In this document: positions 55,568 through 64,000 of the stretch, piece after piece
Layout of the letters: each line of letters starts with the position of its first letter
Numbering within the stretch: position 1 is the first letter of the stretch
Origin: JAMDEO01 sp963775295
Lineage (GTDB): Bacteria; Actinomycetota; Thermoleophilia; RBG-16-64-13
Length of the DNA stretch: 64,000 bases
Direction: 5' to 3'
NCBI GenBank assembly: GCA_963775295.1
Contig: CAVZIK010000006.1
Location: forward strand, 2,666,001-2,730,000
The notes under the pieces: model-generated
Seen by the model: only the letters and a program-made list of their open reading frames with translations
What the model was told of the DNA's origin: nothing
The model's database searches: none
Program-made: the position numbers and the translations under genes

Positions 55568-57114
55568 GCGGCGTCGCCTCGGGACAGGTCGTCGGCTTGG
55601 CTTGAAAGTTCCAAAGACCGCCTACCGGCCGAAGCTCCACTCGAGCCTCGTCCTATCGCAGCCCGACGCAGAAGCTCGACCATGACCTCCAGCTTGAGAC
55701 TGCGCGAGGCCTTGAAAAGGATGACGTCGCCGGGCCTTAGGGTCTGCAATATCGGCGCGAAGTCACCCGACGAGTCCACGTGCCCCACGTTCCACCCTTC
55801 TCCGGCGCCCTCAACCGGAGCGCCCGGCTCTGACGCGTTCGATCCGCCCCCCGATTCGCGGCGAAAGCCTTCTGTGGTCGAACGTGACAAGGGGCCGACG
55901 CCCCACAATACTTTCACTCCTTTTTTCGCGGCGTAGGCCCCCGTCCCTTCGTGGTAGTCCGCTGCATCGGGCCCAAGTTCAAGCATGTCGCCCAGTACGG
56001 CGACCGGACGCCCGCCCTCATCGGCTGCGAGCCGCACCAGTTCGTCCAGAGAGGCGCGAACGGCGACGGGGTTGGCGTTGTAAGTGTCGTTGATGATGAG
56101 CCATTCGCCCACCCGTTCCAGATCTCCTCGGGAGGCCGTAAAGGACGCCCGCTCCAACCCGCGCACACAGCGATCCATCGGCAGACCGGCGGCGTAACAG
56201 GCCGCCGCGGCAGCCACGGCATTCTCCATCTTCGCTCGAGCACCAAAGGGCGTGACCGTTTCCGTCGCTCCCCCAGGCCAGTGTAAAACCAGAGTGGCGC
56301 CCGTGCCGCCCGGTCTGCGCTCATACTCGCCCCAGACATCGGCGCAATCTCTATCTTCCTCGAGGCCGAACCGAACCAGGCGTGCTTGTACGTTGCCCAC
56401 CATCGGCTCCAAAACCGCGCACGCCGAGGGAACAACGCCAACCCCCCCCGGTTTCAAGCCCGTTAATATCTCAGCCTTAGCTTTAGCCACATTCTCGAGT
56501 GAACCCAAAAGCTCAAGGTGAACTGGATTGATGTTGGTAATCACGCCCACATCTGGTTCTGCCACCTTCGCCAAGCTGGCGATCTGGCCCATCCCACGCA
56601 TTCCCATCTCGACGACCACCGTCATTGTCTCCGCCTCGATAGACAGCAGCGTCAGCGGCACCCCAATCTCGTTGTTCTGGTTGGCGAGAGTCGTGACCAC
56701 CGGGCCCACTTGCCTCGCCAGCACTCCCAGGATGTCTTTGGTCCCCGTCTTGCCTACGCTGCCCGTTACCGCAATGACGACGGCGGACGACTTGCGGCGG
56801 ACGGCATGCGCCAACGCTCCCAGGGCAACCAGTGTGTCCGGGACAGCACAGACCCTTCCTCTCGAGACCTCCGACATCGTGGCCGCTAGCGGGTTCCTGC
56901 CCTCGTCCCACCATACGGCGTCGACCACAGCACCGCCTGCGCCCGCGGCGAGAGCGTCAGCGACGTAGTCGTGCCCGTCGAACCTTTCGCCCCGCAGAGC
57001 CACGAACAGGTCTCCAGCGCGGATGGTACGAGAGTCGATGCTAACCCCGGTGACAACGGTCGCCAAGGATGCCCCCAGTGCCGCCCCAGCTTCCTCCGCG
57101 GTGAGAGCGATCAT
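55564..57114 (-). CDS. murF: UDP-MurNAc-tripeptide-D-alanyl-D-alanine ligase
   Basis: A 516-residue Mur ligase with the ATP loop VTGSVGKTGTKDIL, followed by LANQNNEIGVPLTLL, a MurF-specific segment, and NDTYNANPVAVRASLDEL in the C-terminal part. A Gly/Ser/Pro-rich insert of about 25 residues (around RRESGGGSNASEPGAP) and a C-terminal Ala/Ser-rich tail are extra. The ATG overlaps the murE stop (ATGA). Confidence 0.94.
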   Translation of the reverse strand: MIALTAEEAGAALGASLATVVTGVSIDSRTIRAGDLFVALRGERFDGHDYVADALAAGAGGAVVDAVWWDEGRNPLAATMSEVSRGRVCAVPDTLVALGALAHAVRRKSSAVVIAVTGSVGKTGTKDILGVLARQVGPVVTTLANQNNEIGVPLTLLSIEAETMTVVVEMGMRGMGQIASLAKVAEPDVGVITNINPVHLELLGSLENVAKAKAEILTGLKPGGVGVVPSACAVLEPMVGNVQARLVRFGLEEDRDCADVWGEYERRPGGTGATLVLHWPGGATETVTPFGARAKMENAVAAAAACYAAGLPMDRCVRGLERASFTASRGDLERVGEWLIINDTYNANPVAVRASLDELVRLAADEGGRPVAVLGDMLELGPDAADYHEGTGAYAAKKGVKVLWGVGPLSRSTTEGFRRESGGGSNASEPGAPVEGAGEGWNVGHVDSSGDFAPILQTLRPGDVILFKASRSLKLEVMVELLRRAAIGRGSSGASAGRRSLELSSQADDLSRGDAA

Positions 57115-58676
57115 CGTTCGGCCTCGCGGATTCCTTCCAGAGCTTTGCGCGCCACCTCCCGATCGTCGAACGGGATGATCTCGTTTGCGAACTCCTGCCC
57201 GGACTCGTGCCCTTTACCCAAGATGAGCACCACATCCCCGGACGACGCACCTCGTATTGCGCACTGTATAGCCAGAAGACGATCGGGTTCGACGAGAGCC
57301 TTTGCCGGAGCCTCGAGTCCACGCAGAATCTCCTCGATGATAGCCATCGGCTCCTCACTCCTTGGATTGTCCGAGGTCACGACAACCACGTCGGCCAACT
57401 CCTCGGCGGCCCGGCCCATGAGCGGCCTCTTTCCTCTGTCGCGGTCGCCGCCGCATCCAAGGACGGCCACGAGCCTGCCCCCAGTGATGGATCGGGCTGT
57501 TCGCAACACATTCTCTACCGAGTCGGGCGTATGCGCGTAGTCCACCAGCACGGCGAACGACTGCCCTACATCCACCGGCTCCATCCTTCCGGGAACTCCG
57601 GCGAACTCTTCGAGAGCAGCCAGCATGCCGTCCAAACCGAGACCTAGACCGAGACCGATGCCAAAAGCGGTGAGAGTGTTGGCCACGTTGAAAGCCCCGA
57701 CTAGTCGTGACTTCACCTGGACGCGCCTCTGAGGTTCGGCGCCGGCGAGGGATTCCCCATGCCCCCCCGCTAGCCGCAACGCATTCCCACGCAGCACGAG
57801 AACGCCCTCGGTACCCATCGGGCCAATGGAGTACTCGCTCATCTCGAGATCGGCCGGGCCGGACTCCCAGCCCAGGCCGGCCGTTGAGAAGGTCAGCAGG
57901 CTTTGCGGGTCACAGGCGGCCGCCAGGCGACGTCCGTGGGCATCGTCGATGTTGATAACGGCCGCGGGACTATTTCGCCTGAAGTGCTCGTCGAGGAATA
58001 GCCGGCTCTTAGCCGCGAAGTACGACTCCAAGTCACCGTGATAGTCGAGATGGTCTTGCGTCAGGTTGGTGAAAGCGACCGCCCGAAAGTCGACGCCGAG
58101 CACCCGCCCCAGATCAAGGGCGTGCGACGAGACTTCCATGACCGCCGCGCGGTCGCCCGACTCCACCATCGCGGCGAGATCGCGCTGGATCTCGAGCGCC
58201 TCCGGAGTGGTGCGACCGGCAGGCAGGTTCCGCCCACCGATGCGACGTTGCACTGTGCCCATAAGCCCCGCTCGAATCCCGGCGTTGTCGAGAAGATGGG
58301 CTACCAGGAAAGCAGATGTGGTCTTTCCATTCGTGCCCGTGATCCCCACGGTGAGAAGGTGAGCGCTGGGCTCGCCGAAGAAGCGACGGGATACCGTCCC
58401 CATTGCGAGCCGGACGTTGGGCACCAGAGCCTGGGCCACCGGCAGATCCAGAAGCCTCTCCACGCACAGGGCGACGGCACCCCTGGACACAGCGTCGGCT
58501 GCGTATTCGTGCCCGTCGCGCACAAATCCCGGCACGCAGAAGAATAGGGACCCCGGAGCGCATTGGTCGCTTCGATAGCAAAGGGATTGCACCTGGACAT
58601 CGGCCCCGCCGACGATTCGGTACCCCACGACGTCCACGAAAAGATCACTGAGTCTCACATCTCCGGATTCTATCAT
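57111..58676 (-). CDS. murE: UDP-MurNAc-L-Ala-D-Glu:meso-diaminopimelate ligase
   Basis: A 521-residue Mur ligase. The ATP loop is GITGTNGKTTSAFLVAHLL, the carbamylated Lys region lies near DYHGDLESYFAAKSRLF, and VVVTSDNPRSEEP contains the DNPR motif that selects meso-diaminopimelate rather than lysine. The cell wall is therefore of the DAP type. The ATG at 58676 lacks a strong ribosome binding site and lies 48 bases after ftsI. Confidence 0.95.
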   Translation of the reverse strand: MIESGDVRLSDLFVDVVGYRIVGGADVQVQSLCYRSDQCAPGSLFFCVPGFVRDGHEYAADAVSRGAVALCVERLLDLPVAQALVPNVRLAMGTVSRRFFGEPSAHLLTVGITGTNGKTTSAFLVAHLLDNAGIRAGLMGTVQRRIGGRNLPAGRTTPEALEIQRDLAAMVESGDRAAVMEVSSHALDLGRVLGVDFRAVAFTNLTQDHLDYHGDLESYFAAKSRLFLDEHFRRNSPAAVINIDDAHGRRLAAACDPQSLLTFSTAGLGWESGPADLEMSEYSIGPMGTEGVLVLRGNALRLAGGHGESLAGAEPQRRVQVKSRLVGAFNVANTLTAFGIGLGLGLGLDGMLAALEEFAGVPGRMEPVDVGQSFAVLVDYAHTPDSVENVLRTARSITGGRLVAVLGCGGDRDRGKRPLMGRAAEELADVVVVTSDNPRSEEPMAIIEEILRGLEAPAKALVEPDRLLAIQCAIRGASSGDVVLILGKGHESGQEFANEIIPFDDREVARKALEGIREAER

Positions 58677-58724
58677 CAGTCTGGTCCCATTCTGGGTCGG
58701 TCGAGGACGAGGACCGCCCCCCGG

Positions 58725-60386
58725 TCAGTCCGGACTGGTAGGAGCGATGCCGAGGCTCTTGAGTGCGAAGTCGGCGATCTCAGCGAAGGCCGGGGCTGCG
58801 ACGTAGGCTCCGAGATGCTGGATCGTGGGTTCATCCACCACTACCAGGATCACGAGGCGCGGCGCCATGGCCGGCACCATGCCCACGAACGAGGCGACGA
58901 ACCGGTCGGTGGAGTAGCCGCCTCCGTTCTCTTTGACCTTCTGGGCGGTCCCAGTCTTGCCGCCGACCTCGTAGCCCTGCACTTGAGCCTTGGTGCCCGT
59001 GCCGACATCGACCGCAGAAGCCAGCATTTCCCGAATCTGAGAAGCCACCGTGTTGCTAACCACGCGACGACTCCAAGGCACGGTGGTATTTCGGGTGAGG
59101 TGCGGTTGTACAAGTACGCCATTGTTCGCGATTGCAGAGTAAGCCGCGGCCATCTGCAGTGGCGTCACGGAGATGCCCTGACCTATGGGAATGTTGGCGA
59201 TGGTGCTACCTGACCAATTCTTTGGAGCGGGCATGAGTCCGGCTGCTTCGCCGGGGAAATCGATGCCGAGTTTTTGAGTGAAGCCGAACTTTTTGATCAT
59301 GTCGACGAGATCGTCCTTGCCAACCTCGAGACCGAGCGTAACGGCGCCCACGTTCGACGACTGGGCGAGTATCTGAGTCACTGTGAGTTCGCGGACCGCG
59401 GGCATATCCTCGTGGGCCTCGTGAACCGTCCGGTCGTAGACCGTGATCTCCCTCGCAAGCTTGAACGTAGTGGAGGGAGTCACCAGTCCCCTTTCGAGGG
59501 CGGCGGCGACCGACACCATCTTGAAAGTCGAGCCGGGTTCGTACATATCGACCACGGCCGAGTTTCGACGATCCTTTTCGGCGACCGAACTGAAGGAGTT
59601 GGTGTCGAAGACCGGGGTATCGGCCATAGCGAGGATCTCTCCGTTGCTGGGATCCATCACCACGGCACAGGCCTTCTTCGCCTTGTATTCATCGACCACA
59701 TTTGAGAGGACCTTTTCCACCTCAAACTGTATATCCTCATCGATCGTCAGGGTAATCGATTCTCCCGGAGTCGCTTCCACGGTGGAGGTGGTGTCCAACC
59801 TATTTCCATGGAGGTCGCTCACGACCGTCACCTCGCCCGGCTTCCCGGAAAGCAGGTCGTCGTATTGGTATTCCATCCCCGCCAAACCGGTGTTCTCCGT
59901 CCCGACGAAACCCAGCAGCTGCGGGGCTACCGCACCCGATGGATAGAGCCTCTTGTCCTCGGACACGACGCCCACTCCGGGTATCTTGAGAGCTTTGACC
60001 GCCTGGCCCTTTGCCGGATCGATCTTGCGCGCCAGGTATTCGAAGCCCGAGCCTGCGGTGAGCTTGGCAAGCAGCTCTTGCTGAGTGCGATCTACGAGCG
60101 GGGAGAGCTGCTTCGCGACCGCCGCCGGATCCTTGATCTGCTTCGGATTGGCGAAGACCGTGGACATAGCCTGCGAGATGGCGAGCTGTTCCCCATTTCG
60201 GTCGTAAATCGCACCGCGGGGGGCGTCCAACTTGATCGTCCGTGTGGATTGCACGCTGCCCTGGTCCTTAAGTGCGGAGGCGGCCACCACCTGAACGTAG
60301 AACGTCCTACCGAACAGAGCCACGAGAAAGATAAGGGCGACGCCCATGAAAAGCGCTAGGCGCTTGTTTGCACGGCGCACGGTCAC
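58725..60386 (-). CDS. ftsI: FtsI, class B penicillin-binding protein (septal transpeptidase)
   Basis: A 553-residue bitopic protein. One membrane helix (FMGVALIFLVALFGRTFYVQ) is followed by the pedestal domain (APRGAIYDRNGEQLAIS) and the transpeptidase domain with SxxK in PGSTFKMVS, SxN in AQSSNVGAV and KTG in VGGKTGTAQK. No PASTA domains are present. It cross-links septal peptidoglycan with FtsW. The GTG start overlaps the ftsL stop as GTGA. Confidence 0.95.
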   Translation of the reverse strand: MTVRRANKRLALFMGVALIFLVALFGRTFYVQVVAASALKDQGSVQSTRTIKLDAPRGAIYDRNGEQLAISQAMSTVFANPKQIKDPAAVAKQLSPLVDRTQQELLAKLTAGSGFEYLARKIDPAKGQAVKALKIPGVGVVSEDKRLYPSGAVAPQLLGFVGTENTGLAGMEYQYDDLLSGKPGEVTVVSDLHGNRLDTTSTVEATPGESITLTIDEDIQFEVEKVLSNVVDEYKAKKACAVVMDPSNGEILAMADTPVFDTNSFSSVAEKDRRNSAVVDMYEPGSTFKMVSVAAALERGLVTPSTTFKLAREITVYDRTVHEAHEDMPAVRELTVTQILAQSSNVGAVTLGLEVGKDDLVDMIKKFGFTQKLGIDFPGEAAGLMPAPKNWSGSTIANIPIGQGISVTPLQMAAAYSAIANNGVLVQPHLTRNTTVPWSRRVVSNTVASQIREMLASAVDVGTGTKAQVQGYEVGGKTGTAQKVKENGGGYSTDRFVASFVGMVPAMAPRLVILVVVDEPTIQHLGAYVAAPAFAEIADFALKSLGIAPTSPD

Positions 60387-60910
60387 CGACCCGCGACCGT
60401 GGTGTCACCTTCCGCTGCCTCAGTTCCAGCACCAACTTGAAGGTAATGGATCGAGTTCGCCGGCCGCAAGCCAAGCTTGTTGGCCTCTTCGGCCACTCTT
60501 TCCGGCGATGACAGGGCGGAGATCTGGGCCGCCAGGGTCGTCCCTTCCGCGGTGAGGTCCCTCTGCTGGGCTTCCATGCGCCCCACGGCTGCCTCTTCGT
60601 CTGTCGCTGCCGAACTGAGAAGCACGGGGCAGATCACGGCCACCCCAAGAAGAACCGCCGCCAGGCACAGTGCCAAAAGCAGTAAACCCCAGCGGGGCCT
60701 CCGGCTCGCATAAACCTTAACCTCAGTCAGAGGCTCATTCCTCGGAGCCTCAGGCATAGGTTGAGGCAATCTCGCCGTCGCCTCACGGCCGTAGTACCGG
60801 GTTGCGCTCGTGCGCGCGTTCACGCGCTGCGCGCTACGGCGCGAGGCCGGTGACGGACCGAGGTCGCTCTCCCAAGATTGCATCCAAAGCGTGCGGCCCG
60901 CGGTCGCCAC
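60383..60910 (-). CDS. ftsL: FtsL-like bitopic division protein
   Basis: A 175-residue protein with a long, basic, low-complexity cytoplasmic region (residues 1-72), a single membrane helix (WGLLLLALCLAAVLLGVAVICPVLL) and a short extracellular coiled coil (VGRMEAQQRDLTAEGTTLAAQIS) ending in a NKLGLRP segment shared with FtsL/FtsB proteins. Position between rsmH and ftsI is the best evidence. The GTG overlaps the rsmH stop by one base. Confidence 0.8.
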   Translation of the reverse strand: MATAGRTLWMQSWESDLGPSPASRRSAQRVNARTSATRYYGREATARLPQPMPEAPRNEPLTEVKVYASRRPRWGLLLLALCLAAVLLGVAVICPVLLSSAATDEEAAVGRMEAQQRDLTAEGTTLAAQISALSSPERVAEEANKLGLRPANSIHYLQVGAGTEAAEGDTTVAGR

Positions 60911-61836
60911 TACAGCTTCCTCATCGCCCGGAGCTTCGCCGAACTCGAGCGAGGGTTGACTTCCAACTCTCTCGCGCCGGGAGTGACCGCCTTGTGCGTG
61001 AGGATCTCAGCTCTCGACCGCCCGCCACAAACACAAATAGGGAACTCAGGTGGGCAGGTGCATGCACGCGCCTTGCCAGCGAAGAACTCTTTCACGATCC
61101 TGTCTTCCAGCGAGTGGAAGCTTATCGCCGCGAGAACTCCGCCCGGGGCGAGCAGTGCGAAGGCCGCCGGAAGCGCTCGACGCAGACTATCCAGTTCATC
61201 GTTGACCTCGATCCTGAGCGCTTGGAAGACCCGACGAGCCGGGTTTCCGGCGCCGAAGCGAGCCGGTGTGGGGATGGCGCCCTTGATCGTATCCACCAAT
61301 TCCGATGTGCGCGAAAAGGGCATAAGCTTCCTGCGGGCGGCCACCGCCCTGGCTATGCGCCTGGAGAACCTTTCCTCGCCGTACCTACTGAACAGTTCAG
61401 CAAGGTCGGCCTCAGTCCAGGTATTCAAGATATCCGCGGCGGTGAGGTTCTGAGAGGGGTCCATGCGCATGTCCAGCGGCGCATCGTAGCTGTAGGAGAA
61501 GCCCCTCTCGATGGTATCGATCTGCATGCTGCTTACACCGAGATCCATGTAGATGTGGGTTGCCGTGAATCCCTCTTCCACGAGATCGACGAGGATATCG
61601 GCGAAATTGCCCGAAAAGAACCGGGATGCGCAGGCGAGCTCCTCTTTGAGCGAGCGGTAGTAGTCCTCCGCCACGGGGTCCTGGTCGCAGGCGAGCAGCG
61701 AACCCGAAGGACCGAGGGCTGCCCCCACGGCGGCTGCATGACCCCCTCCGCCAAAGGTGCAGTCGACAACCCGGCTGTCCGACCGGACGTCGAGGAGATC
61801 CAGCAGTTCCTGAGTTAGAACCGGAACGTGCGCCAT
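60910..61836 (-). CDS. rsmH: 16S rRNA m4C1402 methyltransferase
   Basis: A 308-residue SAM-dependent methyltransferase (MraW). The N-terminal HVPVLTQELLDLL and the SAM motif VVDCTFGGGGHAAAVG are diagnostic, followed by YMDLGVSSMQID and SFHSLEDRIVKEFF. The ATG at 61836 has GGAG 6 bases upstream; the upstream ATG 61842 and a start at 61875 are alternatives. It methylates the ribosomal P-site region and is conserved at the head of the dcw cluster. Confidence 0.95.
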   Translation of the reverse strand: MAHVPVLTQELLDLLDVRSDSRVVDCTFGGGGHAAAVGAALGPSGSLLACDQDPVAEDYYRSLKEELACASRFFSGNFADILVDLVEEGFTATHIYMDLGVSSMQIDTIERGFSYSYDAPLDMRMDPSQNLTAADILNTWTEADLAELFSRYGEERFSRRIARAVAARRKLMPFSRTSELVDTIKGAIPTPARFGAGNPARRVFQALRIEVNDELDSLRRALPAAFALLAPGGVLAAISFHSLEDRIVKEFFAGKARACTCPPEFPICVCGGRSRAEILTHKAVTPGARELEVNPRSSSAKLRAMRKL

Positions 61837-61867
61837 GGCCATCTCCGCAACGAAAGAAGCCGCTGCA

Positions 61868-62287
61868 CTAGGCATTACCTCTCCCCTGCTTCTGCGCTTC
61901 GGCGTATGTCGCCGGGTTCCAGATCTCGAGGTGAGTACGGTTGCCGACTATCTTCACCTTGCCGGAGAGGTCCAAGTCTTTGATGCGCTGGGCGGAAAGA
62001 AGGACCCGGCCCTGCCGGTCGGGTTCGACCTCGTCCATGTTGCGGTAGATCTCTCTGACCTTCCAGCTGTCGCTCTTGTTTTCAAAGACGTTCAGAGGTT
62101 CCAGCCACTTTTCGTCGTATTCATTCCAACCTTGAGGGCTATAAACCCGAACACAGGGCTCTTCGTCGGGGATGAGGACGAGGACCGCTCCCCTGCTGAA
62201 ATAGTCCCGGTAGCGGGCAGGAAGGGTCACCCGTCCCTTCGGGTCCAAGGTGTGGTCGAACTCTCCAGATAGACGAACTTGTTCCAT
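61868..62287 (-). CDS. mraZ: MraZ transcription regulator
   Basis: A 139-residue protein with two AbrB-like SpoVT/MraZ half-domains: FDHTLDPKGRVTLPARYRDYF in the first and MDEVEPDRQGRVLLSAQRIKDL in the second. MraZ forms a ring-like oligomer that binds repeated boxes in its own promoter and controls the dcw operon. Three boxes lie 22-50 bases upstream of the ATG. It is the first gene of the cluster. Confidence 0.95.
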   Translation of the reverse strand: MEQVRLSGEFDHTLDPKGRVTLPARYRDYFSRGAVLVLIPDEEPCVRVYSPQGWNEYDEKWLEPLNVFENKSDSWKVREIYRNMDEVEPDRQGRVLLSAQRIKDLDLSGKVKIVGNRTHLEIWNPATYAEAQKQGRGNA

Positions 62288-62293
62288 GGATTC

Positions 62294-62338
62294 CACTCTA
62301 AACCTAAATGACCCACTTGGCAACACTTTCTACCACTT
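62294..62338 (-). promoter_or_regulatory. MraZ operator: three 10-bp boxes plus one degenerate box
   Basis: On the minus strand AAGTGGT, AAGTGTT and AAGTGGG occur at exact 10-base steps (beginning at 62338, 62328 and 62318), and a degenerate GAGTGGA lies 20 bases further on at 62298. This matches the tandem AAAGTG-type MraZ boxes known upstream of mraZ in other bacteria. Binding here would block dcw transcription. Confidence 0.75.
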
Positions 62339-62411
62339 TTATGGAATGAATCCTTCATTGCACCCCACAATCTCGGTTTCGTCTGCCACACACCCCTACG
62401 GTGCTCGGCAC

Positions 62412-62451
62412 GCATTAATGCAATCTAGTAGTTATGCATAATATATTGCAT
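62412..62451. other. AT-rich palindromes upstream of the dcw promoter
   Basis: Two inverted repeats stand in a very AT-rich patch of an otherwise GC-rich region: the perfect palindrome GCATTAATGC (62412-62421) and ATGCATAATATATTGCAT (62434-62451), whose outer five bases pair perfectly. They lie between the end of pcrA and the MraZ boxes. They may be an operator for another regulator or contain the -10 region of an upstream promoter. No protein was assigned. Confidence 0.4.
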
Positions 62452-62496
62452 GAGCGAGGTGCGGGAGATCGCCGAACCTAACGGAACGGGAGAAGC

Positions 62497-64000
62497 TTAC
62501 TTGAGGCGGCGCAATGGAGCGTAGTCGAGCAGCAATCTCTTCTGCTCGCCCAACTCGGAGAAGAATATCCGGACCACCCCGCCCGGTTCCATTCCCAGCA
62601 CCACGCCCTCGCCGAATTTAGCGTGCAACACGCGGTCGCCGGTCGCAAGGCCGCCGGGATCCATCCCGCCCGTCTTGGTCGCGGGAGCGGATTGACGTTG
62701 TCCCGTCCGGCTGTCGGCCTGTTCCGCGGGCCGGCGGGCGGCGCCCCCGGAGGGGCCCCGATACTCCACAAGTCGGGCGGGCAACTCCGTGAGGAAGCGA
62801 CTGGGGATGCGATAACCCCCTCCCCCGTGCAGGACACGCGACCGCGCGTACGATAGGAAAAGGCGGTCCCTGGCCCTGGTCAGGCCGACATAGCAGAGCC
62901 GGCGCTCCTCCTCGAGCCTCGCCTCGTCGAGCGAGCGCGAATGCGGGAACAACCCTTCTTCAAGGCCGGTGATGAACACGACGGGAAACTCCAGACCCTT
63001 GGCGTTGTGCAGGGTCATCAAAGTCACCAACGACTCCTGGGCGTCGAGATCATCCACGTCGGCATAGAGGCTGATCTCCTGGAGAAAATCGGCGAGATAC
63101 CCTTCGGGGTTCATACGGTCGAACTCCGAAGCGACGCCAATGAATTCCTCCAGGTTCTCCAGTCGGCCCTCCGCCTCGAGCGTCCTCTCGGCCTTCAGAG
63201 AAGCCATGAGTCCGGATTCCTCCGCCACCCTCCTCACCAGATCGGATACCGTGTGTCTGCCCGCCCGAGACTGATCTGCCTCGGGCGAGGCGTCGGCAAG
63301 GGTCGGATGGTCTGCGAACGGCAGGTCATCCTCGACAAGAGCTTGAGGGCTGGGGGGCTCCATGAGCGCGGCCCAAGACGCGAACCTCTGTCCTAGACCC
63401 ACGCAAGCCGAGGCTGCTCCCCCGGCAAGCCCTGGTATTTCTTTCGCCCGCAAGAGAGTGTTCCGAAGGCAGACCTCGTTCTCGGCCGCGCATGCTTGGA
63501 GGCGCCCGATGGCAACGTCGCCAAGGCCCCGCCGAGGCGTATTGATCACCCGAAGCAGCGAGAGATCGTCGGACTCGTTCACGAGCACCCGCAAGTAAGC
63601 CAGCAGATCCTTGATCTCCGCCCGTTGATAGAACTTGGTGCCCCCGACCACCCTGTATCCGATGCCCTGGCGGACGAGCATGTCCTCCAGCACCCGGGAT
63701 TGAGCGTTCACGCGGTAGAAGATGGCGATGTCGGATCCGGGTCGATCGCGGAGCAGGGCCACCACTTCGCCGCAGACCGTCCTGGCCTCATCGTGTTCGT
63801 CCCGGCATTCCATGACCACCACCGGTTCGCCGGCCCCCTTGTCGCTCCAAAGATTCTTTGGCTTTCGTCCCCTGTTGTGGGCCACCAACTCGTTGGCCGC
63901 GTCCAGAATGGTTGTGGTGGAGCGGTAGTTCTGTTCCAGCTTGATGACATGGGCATCGGGGAAGTCATCCTCAAAGGAGAGGATGTTGCGGATGTCGGCC
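62497..64000 (-). CDS. pcrA: PcrA/UvrD-type ATP-dependent DNA helicase, C-terminal part
   Basis: The gene starts beyond the window; about 500 C-terminal residues are present. Superfamily 1 motifs seen are LEQNYRST (motif IV), TLMTLHNAKGLEFPVVFITGLEEG (motif V) and CYVGLTRARDRLF (motif VI). The extreme C-terminus has the Tudor-like GDRVLHAKFGEGVVLGM that binds RNA polymerase in PcrA. It acts in nucleotide excision repair and removal of stalled complexes. It lies upstream of mraZ on the same strand with a 209-base spacer. Confidence 0.93.
   Translation of the reverse strand, partial: ADIRNILSFEDDFPDAHVIKLEQNYRSTTTILDAANELVAHNRGRKPKNLWSDKGAGEPVVVMECRDEHDEARTVCGEVVALLRDRPGSDIAIFYRVNAQSRVLEDMLVRQGIGYRVVGGTKFYQRAEIKDLLAYLRVLVNESDDLSLLRVINTPRRGLGDVAIGRLQACAAENEVCLRNTLLRAKEIPGLAGGAASACVGLGQRFASWAALMEPPSPQALVEDDLPFADHPTLADASPEADQSRAGRHTVSDLVRRVAEESGLMASLKAERTLEAEGRLENLEEFIGVASEFDRMNPEGYLADFLQEISLYADVDDLDAQESLVTLMTLHNAKGLEFPVVFITGLEEGLFPHSRSLDEARLEEERRLCYVGLTRARDRLFLSYARSRVLHGGGGYRIPSRFLTELPARLVEYRGPSGGAARRPAEQADSRTGQRQSAPATKTGGMDPGGLATGDRVLHAKFGEGVVLGMEPGGVVRIFFSELGEQKRLLLDYAPLRRLK

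Noticed and set aside
1..64000. tRNA genes, CRISPR arrays, insertion sequences or phage genes
   Set aside because: No cloverleaf, spaced direct repeats, transposase or integrase motifs were recognised on either strand.

Overview
The window is a gene-dense, high-GC stretch of bacterial chromosome that looks like a deep-branching member of the Actinomycetota. The evidence is a division and cell-wall cluster that lacks ftsA but has sepF and divIVA, a MurE with the meso-diaminopimelate (DNPR) motif, a tkt-tal-zwf-opcA-pgl operon whose OpcA is typical of actinobacteria, and PyrR-type RNA elements placed over ribosome binding sites. An apparent selenocysteine codon and a corrinoid/methyltransferase gene pair suggest a lineage with at least some anaerobic or selenium-dependent metabolism (inference). 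I saw no rRNA, tRNA, CRISPR array, insertion sequence or prophage.

Layout. 1-5.2 kb: the end of a metallo-beta-lactamase-fold hydrolase, a TPP-dependent decarboxylase-like enzyme, a BsuPI-domain lipoprotein, a flavin reductase, a universal stress protein and a nitrilase. 5.2-12.4 kb: a macro-domain protein and a membrane acyltransferase, then a minus-strand amino-acid cluster (APC permease, saccharopine-dehydrogenase-like enzyme, small protein, class III aminotransferase) closed by a strong hairpin terminator. 12.5-13.2 kb: two tandem VOC-fold genes. 13.3-21.7 kb: a minus-strand region with pyrB, pyrC and carA, a DUF3467-like gene with an apparent AUA start, a peroxiredoxin with an in-frame UGA at the catalytic position, and a secreted FAD-oxidoreductase-like protein. 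21.8-25.3 kb: a PAS/SpoIIE phosphatase and an orphan corrinoid protein with its UroD-family methyltransferase partner. 25.4-33.5 kb: pyrR, then the oxidative and non-oxidative pentose phosphate operon and a HAD phosphatase. 33.7-39.7 kb: a hybrid histidine kinase with two response regulators, one a diguanylate cyclase and one an HD-GYP phosphodiesterase. 39.9-62.3 kb: a nearly continuous dcw cluster in the order mraZ-rsmH-ftsL-ftsI-murE-murF-mraY-murD-ftsW-murG-murC-murB-ftsQ-ftsZ-pgeF-yggS-sepF-proC-divIVA-yggU-dksA-like-lspA-rluD. The window ends inside a PcrA/UvrD helicase.

Most genes are on the minus strand and many junctions overlap by four bases (ATGA or GTGA), so translational coupling is the rule. 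The strongest unusual signal is the peroxiredoxin: its peroxidatic cysteine codon is UGA, the reading frame resumes cleanly, the protein contains no cysteine at all, and a small hairpin resembling a bacterial SECIS follows 11 nucleotides after the UGA. Other good signals are paired PyrR-binding motifs that overlap the Shine-Dalgarno sequences of pyrB and pyrC, three MraZ boxes spaced exactly 10 bp apart before mraZ, and the AUA start.
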